NCBI GenBank assembly: GCA_003665825.1
Contig: QPFY01000004.1
Coordinates: 1,302,001 to 1,366,000, forward strand
Direction: 5' to 3'
Length of the DNA: 64,000 bases
From: Microbotryum silenes-acaulis
Lineage: Eukaryota > Basidiomycota > Microbotryomycetes > Microbotryales > Microbotryaceae
Part shown: one piece after another, positions 10,535 to 22,008 of the stretch
Position numbering within the stretch: position 1 is the first letter of the stretch
Layout of the letters: each line of letters opens with the position of its first letter
Translations under genes and position numbers: made by a program
The notes under the pieces: generated by a model
The model's input: only the letters and a program-made list of their open reading frames with translations
What the model was told of the DNA's origin: nothing
Databases searched by the model: none

Positions 10535-12380
10535 ATGCCGGAGCTGGAAAAGGACGAAGAGCAAGGTCATGGACTACATGATGCTGGCGTCGATCCAGAG
10601 TTGGGAATGATCCCAGGACCGATACCCACACCGACAACGACAACTGCGAGCACGACCCCGCCGCCCTCCTCCAATAAGAGGCCGTTTGGCTGGGGCGTGA
10701 GTTCCCGACCGGCGAGCGGTGCTACCTCGCTATTGCCTCAGACGAGATCCCCAACAAGAGCCTCCTTCCCGGGCTCCAGGTTGTCCTGGTTCGATGGGGC
10801 AGGGAGAAAGTCGTTCAAGGCCCGATTCCTACTCGTATGCACTGCCGCGTGGGTGCTGTGGCAGCTCGTCGTCGGCATTCCTGACAGCGCGTCGAGGCGC
10901 GCTCGGACACGCGCTATCACGAAGCGGGCTTTGATCGGATTCGAGTCGATCGAGCGCCGGACGCAAGTTCTACCCAAGGACATAGCAGGAGAGAGAACTT
11001 GGTGGCCCATCGAGGATCTACTTGAACATTCGCTGCTCGCAAAACACCCCTCGCCGAATTGCAACCTCAATATCTACCAAAAGGATCGCTACGCGCCTCT
11101 GCTGTCCCGGTATCGGTATCGGGGTCCGCATTTCTACCACAACAACACAGATTGGACCGTCGTACCGCACTACTTGCCGCGCAAAAAGATCACGTACTTC
11201 ATCGCCATTAACCTTATCAATTCGGACTACGTCCTCCCGGCTTTAATCAGGGTTTTCTACACCGTCCTGTCTGCGCTCGGCCCTTCGAGATTTCATGTGT
11301 CAATTTACGAGAATGGATCAACCGATACAACGCCAGCTCAGCTCTACCTCTTCGCGATGGTACTTGATCGACTCGGAGCTGGGTACACGCTACACTCGGA
11401 CGCTGCGAAAGCGGGATTCCCCGCTGGAGCGAGGATCAAGTCACTCGCCAATTTGCGCAACAAGGCACTCCAACCCCTGCTCGACGCACCGAAAGGAACG
11501 TTCGATCGCGTCCTCTTTATCAACGACGTGCACTTGTGCGAAAGTGACCTGTTTGAATTGATGCTGCAACACGAGGTGCAGGGCGCCGACATGAGCTGCG
11601 GTATGGACTACAAGTCGCTCGAGATCAAGGAGTTTGCGCCAAACTATCCGGTCATTTTTTACGACGTTTGGGTAGCTAGGGACATGCTTGGACTGTGAGT
11701 GTTCACCTTGATTCGTCAGCCTCATCTCCTCTGACAATAATGACGGGTGATAACGAATTTAATCACACTACAGACCCTTTTACAACATATCATATCCGTC
11801 GGGGGCCTGGGATCTACCGGGAGGCGCTCGACCGATGCCCCTGTCACCGGACCGCTTCCGCTTGTACGACCTACAGCCCGTGCAAGTCTTCTCGTGCTGG
11901 AATGGTGTGACCATCATCGACGCCGATCTGTTCGTGAATCCAAGACACGCGCTTCGGTTCCGCGATGATGGCGATACCGATCGTCAGAGCGAGTGCTACC
12001 TGTTCTGCTCTGACCTTTGGAAGACCTATTCGCCCTTCTTGTCCGATGGTGACCCTCGAGACGGTGGCCGCGGCGCTCGTATCCAGGTCGTGCCTCGAAC
12101 GGTCGCGACCTATCAACATTATGAGTACGGGCAGGTGCGGCAGGACAAAAATACGACCGCCTTTGAGCAGGAGGGCTGGCTCAGGGACAAGAACAACTTG
12201 GACGAGCTGATCGAATGGAAGAGGTACCCGCCGCGGCTGATCAATACCTATGAATATGGTGCGTTTCCTTTCAACACCCTTGGCTGTCGACAAGCACTGA
12301 CTGTTTGATTTTTCCACATGCTCGCTGCTCGCTGGTCATCTGGTCACGCAGCTGTCTGGAGTAACATGGTGCATGGATGA
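10535..12380 (+). CDS. CAP59/CMT1-family glycosyltransferase (alpha-1,3-mannosyltransferase type)
   Basis: Three exons, 10535-11694, 11774-12258 and 12352-12380, giving 557 residues. An acidic/Pro/Ser/Thr-rich cytosolic tail is followed near residue 95 by one hydrophobic segment (FLLVCTAAWVLWQLVVGI), then a lumenal domain: type II Golgi topology. Family blocks seen are FHVSIYENGSTDTTPAQL (nucleotide-sugar region), LANLRNKALQPL, DRVLFINDVHLCESDLFEL with an acidic cluster suited to metal and nucleotide sugar, FYDVWVARDMLGL, and VQVFSCWNGVTIIDA near the end. This is the family of Cryptococcus Cap59, Cap60, Cmt1 and Cap64-linked capsule genes; Cmt1 is an alpha-1,3-mannosyltransferase. Whether this fungus has a capsule cannot be told. 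A start at 10349 in the same frame is possible; 10535 was preferred as the methionine that opens the charged tail. Confidence 0.85.
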
Positions 12381-12838
12381 ACGTGCTACCGTCGCTCTGC
12401 AGGCTTGATCCATGCGCTTACATTGAGCCTCTCTCGCTTCCTTCGTCCGCAGGCCCGCACACCACCCTTCACTTGATATCAGCGCGGCGACGGCAGTGTT
12501 CAATGGCAACCTCCTCTGTAACCTTATGAAGTAAAATGTCTGTATGTCAGTCTTGTTGCAACACGTCGTGACTTTGAGCGCAGCGCCCACGCCGTTCCAC
12601 GAGAAGAATGGCCTCCTTTCCACCCCTTCTCCGCGACGAATGTCGATCCTTCTCCAGAAGACGACTGCTTCCGACCCAGGTTCGGACGGAAGAAGCACGA
12701 ATCTATCCGCACCCGAACGAAGACTATTCTCCATCGAAGGCACCATTTAAATCCGCTCAATAGTGCATATTCTTCCCTTCAACTTCATCCGCTCGGCTCG
12801 GCTTTGGTTCCTCTTCCTCGGCAGTGCCCAGCGGAAGC
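12381..12838. other. intergenic stretch
   Basis: No gene, repeat or RNA recognised. Short open frames on both strands are low-complexity and carry no motif. Confidence 0.4.
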
Positions 12839-14256
12839 ATGATTCCACCACAACACAAGAGCGACCCGAATCAGGCCGTCAACTCCAAGAAGCGCAAACG
12901 GATCGCCCGCACGAGTCGCGAGACGAGTTGCGAAAGCTGTGAGTCGGGCATGTCGGCTCCGGCGGAAAGGTGGAGCGGTCCGGCAACCCGCGGCTCGTTG
13001 AGGGTTGTCGATGAATTGGGCCACTAACTTCTGTGCGAGATCTCTGTGGACCCTTGAACACAGGCCGGCGTCGAAAGCTCAAGTGTACATCCGGTGAGTC
13101 ATTGTTGACCTGGAGGCACATCACAGGTTGTCAGGTGCACCGCGGAGCACTGACAATGCGCATGGCGTCCTTGCCACACCCCTATCGCTTCCCCAGCCCG
13201 ACCCGCTTGCTCGATTTGCCTTCGTTCGGCACAGCTCCATGGCCTCGACCCCATTGATGCGATCTGTCACTACTCTGTGGAGTCTATTCATACCATCGAT
13301 TACGATCGAACCGTCGACCAAATGCTCAAGAAAGGGTGTTGCGTCGTCGATCGAGAATTGAAGCAGCAGCTTGCGGGCGCTATCTCGCAACTGACCGACA
13401 AACAAAGACGTGGCGAGCTTGATCTCGTACTGCGCAGAAAGAGGAAGGCACTGGATGAAACTTTGAGTAGGCCCGATACGAAGCATTTCTCCTGATCGAG
13501 AAGAGATATCAAGCGAACAGCTTACGTGCCCTAATGGTTTACCCACCAGGCTCGTCTGAACTTAAGGAGAGCTGCGCATCCGAGACCCCCCTCAAGCACA
13601 TCACCGCATCTCGTCGGTCAACGCGTTTTTTTGCACGTCCTGATCTTGGATTGATAACGTCGAGTGAACAGGTTCGCACTCCATGCAAATCGAGTCCAAG
13701 TCCGCCTCAGGATCATCCACCGCCTGTCTCATCGCTGGGCTCGTCGTCTCCTCTCTCGTCACTCGTGGCCGACACCCCACTCCACACCGAAGAGAGGTAT
13801 CCCAAGGGCCACGAAGAGGCAAGCCAGGGCAGTTCAGAAGAATCCAATCTCCCCCAGAGCAAGATTGAACCGGCAGATCATCTCAGCACTTCACCGATGC
13901 ATGCATCGGTGCTTACTCCAGCACCGCTTTCCCCGTCTAGTGTTGCATCGCCGTCGCCGTCGAAGAGTGAGTTGGGGCAACCACCAACAGTCGGCTCGGT
14001 CATCGCGACGCTGGACTCGACACGAGTGAAACAGCTGGAAGATACCATCTGCAAGATCGAGGATTCGTTGGCCAGTACGCTTACGACCGAGTTCCCCAGC
14101 CCGGGCGGCTCGTCAGAGACCAAGGCCGAGAACGACCTCGATCGGCTGTGGGCGCCCCCGCTCTTGCTTTCGGAGGACTTCTGGCTTCCGGGACCTCTAC
14201 GAAAGGAAGAACTGTGGGGATGGAGGGTAAGAGAAGCGTATGGCATGGCCCTGTAA
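12839..14256 (+). CDS. Zn2Cys6-type transcription regulator
   Basis: Four exons, 12839-12938, 13064-13093, 13197-13466 and 13550-14256, giving 368 residues. The N-terminus is basic (SKKRKRIARTSRETS), then a binuclear zinc cluster split by two introns: CESCRRRKLKCTSG in exons 1-2 and ARPACSIC in exon 3. The spacing C-x2-C-x6-C-x7-C-x2-C is classical, but the next cysteine comes only 15 residues later (DAIC) instead of 6-8, so the sixth ligand is unusual. The second half is Ser/Pro-rich and ends with an acidic, tryptophan-containing segment (LWAPPLLLSEDFWLPG) that could be an activation region. No fungal-specific middle homology domain is visible. Such proteins bind CGG-containing DNA. The exon 3-4 junction (donor GTAGGC) is the least certain one. 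Confidence 0.7.
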
Positions 14257-17098
14257 CTTGGTGTTCTGGCTTCTGTCTGTAACTCAGTGTTTGTCGGCCT
14301 CGTGAGACTGGGAGGTTAAAAAAGCGAAAGCTCGAAATTTGTTTCATGTATAGCAAGAATCCTGAGCGGTCTGAAACGACTGAGTCCCCTTCTGTTCGAT
14401 CCAAAGGATTCTGCATTGTTGTCCGACCACTAGATGCTTAGGTATGCACTCACTGTGAGAACCTGCATCGATTATACTTGATCCCGTGCTTTGCATAGGT
14501 GTCGAGGCTGCGAGGACTTACGAGAGATGGTGCACGACGCATGCACGATATCGTTTCTGCCGTAGATTTGAGGCTCGTCCCGAACAAGACCATTTTATCA
14601 TTCCCGTATCAGATGCCCGGGCACCTCCTCAAAGGGCCGAGAGTAGGCTCCCTTTCACCTAAGTATGTGCGGAACTTCTATGGCATAGGTTGACCCGGCC
14701 CCTGTCCAGATATCCGTAGGCTGCAACGGACACCTGAATGATCAAGTTCGACGAAATTCACCCGAATGATTTGGTTCGATGAGATCTCTCACAATAAGCC
14801 GCCGTGGTGTTACATTGACACCGATCTATGGTATCTTGGCGCCGGCAAGATCCCACGAACACTTCGGGAGCCAGCCAGACAAGCCCCTGATCTACCAGCG
14901 CCCACATCGTCCACGACCCTGCCGCCGACACGACTCTGGCCCTTCGAGTCCGGAGAGTGCGACTTGCTGCCGGATAAACGGCGGTCGAAGCCTCAAAGTC
15001 GCTTAGTACAATTTATGCACCTTTAGCGCCGTTTAGTGTGGTCCACCGCTCGATAAGGGTTGTCTCTTTTTATAGACGTTAGCCGGGATTCTCGTTCTCG
15101 TTCTCATTTTTGCCCCACCAGTGCCACCATACATGGCGCACACCCAAGGCCGATCCGCTCGATGTGATTCACTTGACTTGATCGACATCGCTTAATTTGC
15201 GCGGGGGCTGGGGTCGGGATAAATCACCGCGAGAACTTATGCCGACGACCTACCAAGGGATTTAGGTAATGACTTCTGCCTGTATCTAAGGTACCTTGCC
15301 GTAAGATCCTTCTTAATCTGGTTGCCTGTCCTTCTGGACGCGATCGGAGAACGTGCATGTAAGGTATGCGCCTCTGATTCGCATAAAATACAATCTGTCG
15401 TTCTTGACCGCTAGGCTAAAAGCAAGTCGTAACTAGAACTCGACAGTTATAGCTACTCAGAGGCTACTTATGGGGCTGTTCTGTAAGGCATCCCCTTACA
15501 GTGCACGTTCTCGAACAGGGAATCGCTGCCACGGTCGGAGTAAGGGCCTACCACCGGCTTACATGTCAGGAACTTGGTACCCGAGCTTGAACTCAAGTTC
15601 CGCGGTCAGCGCGGTCCAGCGCAAGCGTGCGCCGCTCGCTCTCATTGAAGTCCGTAGTGGTGCCTGTCCACGGAAACACCTTCCACCTCTACCTCCGTAC
15701 TAGTAATTACCTTGATAACTACGCACGGCGAAATCGTAGGGTAGTGTACGTGGAAATGAAGCAAACCTTTCTATCGATTTCTCATGTCTGCTGTAGGTAC
15801 CTAACAGCTGAAGAATCTGGGATCGCAGGCCCGGAAGTTTTCATGGCAGGACTTCGACGTTCCAGCCTCATCTCCGGTCATTAAAACTTGTGACGGGGGT
15901 AGCGGTGCACCGCTTGCCATCCCTTGCAGTACTGGTGATGTATTTTCCCGAAAACCAGGATGGGACACCTGCTGGACTACGTGCATACTAGGTACTGTCC
16001 TCCCTGAACTGGTACACTCGGCAAAATGTAAAACAGATCCGTCTACGCCTACGATGGACCTCGCTATGCCGGAGCAGGCACCCTTAGGTGGAAAACCAAA
16101 CCGAGCCTCGAAGCGTAGAGAGACCGTGGAGAGACCGGCATTTAGTCACACGCGACCCCCGCACGCGCGTCGCCAGGAAAACTGCCTAGTGTGCACAGCC
16201 GCTGCCCACTGCTCCAAGGGTGCACAACTGCACAGTTAACATTAGCAACTTTGCCACTCGCGCTTAGTGCAATTTAGCGCACCGGAGATTATAGAAAACG
16301 AGCTAAATTTCACAAAAAGTGCGCTTTTGGCACTAAAGTGCGCTAAATTGCACTAAATTGCACTAAAGCGCGAGTGGCAAAGTTGCTGATGAAGTCACAC
16401 TCTGCACACGAGGGCGAGAGAACAGTGGGGGGGCTTTGTGCATGTCCACGACATTTTAGGGCGTGGCTTAAGTTGCCGATGTCGCACCCAGCTCGATCAG
16501 CAGACAGCTGATCTACGCACCGGTAAGAGTGAGCTTATTTTGGACAAAGTTTCCCTGCCCGGTTGGTACCAGTCTACACGAGCTAGACAGAGCTAGACGT
16601 GCCCAGTGCTCAGTGGGCACTGCTTGGGTTCTTGCATCTGTGATCCCCCTTTCAACCGTCGGTATTGCTGACTCGTCTTCTACCGTCACGTCGTCGTCGC
16701 TCATTTCGCCCCTCGCATCGGCCTTCCGCTTCTGCGATTTCAATCTCCGGTGGCTCAGCCGGAGCTCCGCTCGCGACCGCTCCTGATCGACGCTTCTGTG
16801 CGAGTTCTTTATGAGTGTGCGACGAATCGAAACGCCCGCACCGTGACGAATACGATCCCCTGCTACTAGCCTATTAGGAAGCGGATCCGACCTACTCCAC
16901 GATTGGGCTCAGCCGGATTGTGGTACACATTCCTTGTAAATACTTTCACCTACGTACCCGACAGGTGCTGGTGGTCGCCCGTCCGCGGCATTTGGCGCTG
17001 GGTGCTCTCGCGCGCGTGGTACGCGTCGGAGCTGGCCCCGTCAGGCACTGCCCTGAGGGGTTCGACGATTGTAGGCAGCAGTGCGGTGCGAGCGGGTG
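14257..17098. other. 2.8-kb gene-poor interval
   Basis: No convincing coding region on either strand. The interval holds a palindromic MITE (16244-16387), a faint partial match to its arm near 15000-15040, and a minus-strand open frame at 16743-16513 with an acidic stretch but no domain. The rest is unremarkable single-copy-looking DNA. Confidence 0.5.
16244..16387. mobile_element. palindromic MITE-like element
   Basis: The left arm 16244-16282 (AGCAACTTTGCCACTCGCGC...) is the reverse complement of the right arm 16338-16387 almost without mismatch, apart from an extra CACTAAATTG unit in the right arm. The 144-bp unit would fold into one long hairpin. The centre is AT-richer and carries a further partial repeat of GTGCGCT. 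No coding capacity. A short non-autonomous TIR element is the simplest reading. A target duplication is not clear: flanks are CAT|T and GATGA. Confidence 0.65.
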
Positions 17099-19302
17099 AT
17101 GGTCGCACAACAACACGGGCACGGCCGTTATGGCTATCAGGAGATGCAGAACGATTCACAGCAGCACATGTACCCGTCCATTGACGACACCTACCGGCGC
17201 ATGGACTCGAACTCTGGCATGGTGACAATGTTGGTCCCCTCCGAACCGAACACCAACCACTGGCAGGCGCACTACGAGCAGCAGGCGTGGCACGGTCAAC
17301 CGAGTGGATCTTCAAATCGTTCGAACGAGCTGTGCTCTTATCACTCAGATCGTCACCGCTCGACGGGGGGAAGCTCTTCTTCGGGCTCATCGGTGCTGCG
17401 ATCCCCACACTACGACGTGCAAAATCAGCATGCCGCCTCTGGGCTTGTCTACGCCCCTTACGACCCTTCTGCGCTCGATCCGCACATGAGGCCTCATCAG
17501 GGCCGTGCACCACCCACACCGCCACTTCAAACCCATCATCCTCGGCCACATCTGTCTGTGCACCATGCATCCTCATACTCAGCCGGGGACCCGAGTCCAC
17601 CTGGCTCGACTCGTTCACTCGGTGAATACACTGCGCTGCCGCATCACATGAGGTCGGATGGCGTCGAAGGACACCATTCTCGCGCGACACGGTCCGAGTC
17701 GTGGCCGGGCTCCTTTACAAACCAGCAACATTCTCGGGATCAAGACCATCACATATATGAGGAAGTGGGGGAACTCGCTACGTCGTATGCGATATCGGAT
17801 TCTTGCCCTCCACAGTCCCGTCTAAAGTCGACATCGCCGCACGAACACTGGCAGTACGAGAAAGAGCAATCGCCTCATACCTTCGCACCTTCATCGTGGT
17901 CATCCGATCTGTATGCGACACAGCATCAGCGATTTCCGACGCAGCAGATGAAATCGGTTCACTCATCTGCGCAAGACGATCTCGTCGGTGGCCTTGCGCA
18001 ACGGTGGCAGTGGAACGCACAGTCCGACTCGCATCTTCAACCGCAACCGCAACCGCAACCGCAACTGCAACTGCAACCGCAACCGCATCCGCATCCGCAT
18101 CCGCAACCGCATCCGCATCCGCAACCGCAGTCTCAAGAACAACGTCAGTAAAGACTGCGTCCGATTATCTGCTTTGACCGATTACTGATATTGAGATTGC
18201 GTGATCGGTTCCGCCCACAGGCTATTCGATGCGGGGATCCTCCTTTCGTTCTGGCGAAAACCAGGAGGAGCCCACTCCTCCTCGGGTCAAAGAGGAGCGC
18301 ACGGCTCCTGGTGGGGAGCAAACGAAGAGTCGCGCTTGGTGGACTCCCAACTCCTCGGCGAATGATGCGGCTTCGAGCACAAGTGGTAAGTCTTCCAGTC
18401 ACGTTTTCGTGTGAGAGGCTCACATACATCGCTTTTGTGCGTAGCTGCGACAGACGACCGATCGGATTCGTTTTCTGGCCAACTGCGGAAGCTCAAGGGC
18501 AAAATGAAGACTCGCAAGGCCAAAGGGAATATGCGATTGGCCTCCGAGGAGAGCGAGCCTGGAAGCGAGGGCGAGGCCGAAGGTGACGGAGAGATCGAGG
18601 GAGAGGGTGAGGGCGAAGGTGGGGGCGACGAGGATGAGGAAGAGAGCGAGACCATTTCTGCCAACGATTCGGATGGGAAGCTGCGTCGACGAAAGATCAG
18701 TGAAGCATCTCGTGAATATGCTCAGCGCCGCTATCGCTGCGAGATGTGTGTTGGCGAGCCACGAATGTTTGCTCGTCCATCCGCGCTCAAGATACATATG
18801 GTCAGCACCAGGAGATTTTGAAGCCTCAGCTAGCATATGAAACAGCACTGATCGGACATTGCCACTGCTCACCCTCTTTCCGCACCTCTCCCGCTCCTCA
18901 GCTGACACACACCAAACTCAAGGGTAAGATTGTCGGATCTGCGCCGCCTACGTGAGCATAGAGATCTAGCAGCTCACACAGACCGCTTGTATCTTACAGC
19001 ACACTGCTGCCCCGAGTGTAATCGCTGCTTCAGCATCCCGAGCAATCTCACTCGCCATCGTAAACTGCATTTGGCGCCACCCCATAACCGAGACGAGGAC
19101 GGCGGCGTGCGCAATGTACGCAGGGTGAGTGTGTGAGCGAGTCGCCCAGAGTCGGGTGCGTTTCATTTACTCCGAATATATGCTAAACCCGATATTCCAC
19201 TTTTGACAGAGTGCTCTCGAGCCCCACGAGGTGAAATGCTTCCTTCTCGGAACAGATCAGCACGCTGCAGAGCACGGTATTGACCACGCCGATGCTCTAT
19301 AA
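17099..19302 (+). CDS. two-finger C2H2 zinc-finger transcription regulator
   Basis: Six exons, 17099-18143, 18221-18385, 18445-18800, 18902-18923, 19000-19124 and 19210-19302, giving 601 residues. About 350 residues of Gln/His/Ser/Pro-rich sequence end in a PQ/PH hexanucleotide-coded repeat. Then come a basic segment, a run of Glu/Gly (residues about 435-470), and two adjacent C2H2 fingers near residues 505-560: YRCEMC...FARPSALKIHMLTH (H-x3-H) and CPECNRCFSIPSNLTRHRKLH (H-x4-H). The finger pair is split by two introns. The order of a long disordered N-terminus, an acidic run and C-terminal paired fingers is common in fungal C2H2 activators that read the upstream region of metabolic or developmental genes. 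No orthologue is claimed. The tiny fifth coding segment (18902-18923, 22 nt) is needed to complete finger one. Confidence 0.8.
18040..18135 (+). repeat. hexanucleotide repeat coding Pro-Gln / Pro-His
   Basis: Imperfect tandem CCGCAA, CTGCAA and CCGCAT units inside exon 1 of the C2H2 gene encode alternating QP, QL and HP pairs. The period is 6 bp, so length changes keep the frame. Confidence 0.85.
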
Positions 19303-20185
19303 ATGCTCGCAGGTTGACGTAAGCCTATATACCCGCGCGCCCTCGTTCGGGGAAGAGCTTTGCGAGGAGGAATAATGGGCCTACGACCATGCTTGCTGTC
19401 ACTGTCACCTCGACAATACGCCATCGAGCAAGCTTTCCCGATTCCTCGACTGCGCATCCCCCCACCCATTCGCATCATTTTAGGCCCTATTGTACCAGCC
19501 ATTCTCGATCATCCCATTTGGAGTATTATGGTCTGATGATCTTGTAATAAAACTTCTTCAGTGACATGATGGTCCACCTTCCGAACGGCTGAGTAGAGGT
19601 TATGACCCAATTTGCATCAAGCGGGCGGTCCGTGCAGTCGGCCCCCTTCCGCGATCCGCGACCCGACAGGAAGAGGCGGGCAATGCTCGCGAGGGGAGGG
19701 TGCCGCGCGCTGGCCACGTCTTGCTTCACAGACCAGAACGTCCGTCATTATTGTGTCAGATTGAGCGAGACCCTCGGAGCGTGGACCGTTGGCGAGGAAG
19801 GCCCCACTGCACGGCCCCTTTCGTGCGCCTGAGCGCTCGAACGCTCCGGAGATCGTCATAAATTGGGGGCCAGCCAGCTGAAGGTCATCAGGGTGAGACT
19901 TCATTTCTGTACGTTTTCAACACTGGGGATACTCTACTAGCACTTGCCGAGCGAGGGGTTAGTTTAAATTTAAGTTCATAGATTCCAGCTGCTTCCAGAG
20001 ATGACTGAGGCACAACCCCCTGTTGGATAGCTATAGGAGGGCCCACGGGACGTGTTTCAGGAGGTGTGTCCGGCTCAATCGCCTCACGACCGTTCCGGGC
20101 CGGGCTTTCGTTCCAGAGTGACTAGTCATTCACCCAGACGCGACTCGACTCGCCCACCTCAAATCAACCTTTCTACCCGTAGAGC
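19303..20185. other. intergenic stretch
   Basis: About 880 bp with no recognisable gene or repeat; open frames on both strands are short and compositionally biased. Confidence 0.4.
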
Positions 20186-20256
20186 ATGGAATACCGTCCT
20201 CGATACCGGCATCAGAGCTCGCCTCGGGATCTACACGCGTTCGATGCGCTTCAGGA

Positions 20257-21665
20257 GTGGGAAAGGCTGCTCGTGCGCTGCCACCCGGTCGAGGTGGCAT
20301 CGACACCTTCAACGCCGCCCGCGGGCCATATTCCGGCGTCGATGCTGCTAAGAGACTCCGGCGATGCCACTTGCGCCTCTTCCTTAATCTCGGGGGGATA
20401 TCGCTCTTTAGGGATCAGCGTCATGGTGGCCCGGGCACGTGGAAGAGGCGAAGACCGAATCCAGCATCGGTCGTCATTGGCATCGTATTTGGTCTTGTCG
20501 TCAGTCGCTTGCTCGACAAGGTCATGGAGGATACCTCTCTGTCATTTCCTTCGATCGGGGAGGGGGATATTTTTCCGTGGAAGAGCGCATCAAAGCTGCC
20601 AAAGATAGGCAAGACACCTCGACTGTGGATACGCACCGAGGCGAACGAAGAAGGCATCGGCTCGGCACTGCAACGCATCAAGGGTGGGATCATCCTGGCG
20701 GCATTCTTTGACGCCACTTTTATTGTCGGAGAGACATTATCGCAGCATGGGTACTACCATGACGAGGTGCTTAATCCTCACGCATTCGGTCCCGACGGAG
20801 TCGATGCGTGGCAGGTGCCGTCGGGGAGGGTATGTCGCATATCTGGTACGCAGTGTCTTGACACTCTCTTTCACTCCAAAAGACTAGAAGAGGACAATTT
20901 GATCTGACTTTGTCACATCCTTGTAAGTTCATAGACTATCTGCCACGGTATCGTCGAGACATGGTTATCAGGGGTGCTTGCAGTCGGTTAGGAAAAGGCT
21001 ACGAGCTAGGATTGAGAGTGAAGGAGCAGTTGGATGAAAGGGGTTGCACCATCATACTCGAGGACATCGTCCACGAAGTCGTGGAAGACCTCAACGCGTG
21101 CTATCGTAACTTTGTGCGACAAAGGATCGGTGGTATCGAGGGACGGAGATTGGATCGGCCATCAGTGGAGGGATCGGCGGTGTCACCAGACCGGACGGCT
21201 CTGTCCTGCGGAGTGCACATCCGGTGGGGTGACGCCGAGATGTTTGAAGGAACGATGGAGAAGCCGCGAGGTTCGATGCAGCTCATTCACATCAACGACA
21301 TCATCTCAAAATTGCGCGCACGGTTCGTCAAGCTCGACATTCGGGTCGTGATGGAGAACGTCAATGCGACCGTTCTGGGTCTGCTCGACTTTGACGACTA
21401 CACTGTCATCGACAGTGGCGACTCGTTCGCGGATCTCTTCGCTCTCGCCGACAATGACGTCACACTACTCGGAGGCTCGAGTTACAGTGCCCTTTCGCAC
21501 ATCCTTGCGCCATCGAAGGGCCTTTCGATCGTCGAAGGAATGGATCTACCGAATAAGTACCTGGACTCGACCTATCGCGCGGTTGTCCTAAACTCGGGGC
21601 GCGCCGTTGACTATGTGCAGAAGATCGTCGAGCTCTTTCCCGAAGTCGAGACGAAACCTCTTTGA
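20257..21665 (+). CDS. fucosyltransferase-like type II membrane protein
   Basis: Two exons, 20257-20829 and 20928-21665, giving 436 residues if translation starts at 20257. One transmembrane segment (SVVIGIVFGLVVSRLL) lies near residue 80, as in Golgi type II enzymes. The second exon has SCGVHIRWGDAEMF, corresponding to the HxRxGD nucleotide-sugar loop of alpha-1,6- and protein O-fucosyltransferases. Further on, DSGDSFADLFALADNDVTLL followed by GGSSYSALS corresponds to the conserved D-x-F-A-L-x-D...S-S-F-S block of that GT-B superfamily. The match is to motifs only, so the sugar donor and acceptor are unknown. The N-terminus is uncertain: another ATG at 20186 opens a different frame and could be joined by an unrecognised intron. 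The gene converges on the Pns1-like transporter gene downstream. Confidence 0.6.
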
Positions 21666-22008
21666 ATAATGAGATGGCCTGTTCGGTGTAGAAAAAGGAT
21701 CTCGCTTACAGTGTATTCGCAGCAATTTACGCCGAGGGAGCCTGTCCCTCCCTATACTCTGGCAAATATTGCCCGGTGCGGTTTGAAGGGGCTTTACGCC
21801 GGGGCTCCCGAAGCGATGACATGAATAACGCAGATTATCTATCATCAATGTTAAGCTGAAAGCACACGTGCGTAAAAATCACGTAAATACGACTGATACA
21901 CGGATCGGTTGTACTAGTGGAGTAGAAGGAATCAAGCGCACCCAAAACCACCCTTTAAGTCTCCCCGACCACCGCGACCGAAGACCGGACCCCCTCTTCG
22001 AAGCTGGA
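21666..22008. other. convergent intergenic stretch
   Basis: This 343-bp region lies between two stop codons and should contain both 3' UTRs. No repeat or gene seen. Confidence 0.5.

Noticed and set aside
16513..16743. Minus-strand frame with SQKRKADARGEMSDDDVTVEDE
   Set aside because: Looks slightly protein-like, but short, isolated, without splice partners or a family.
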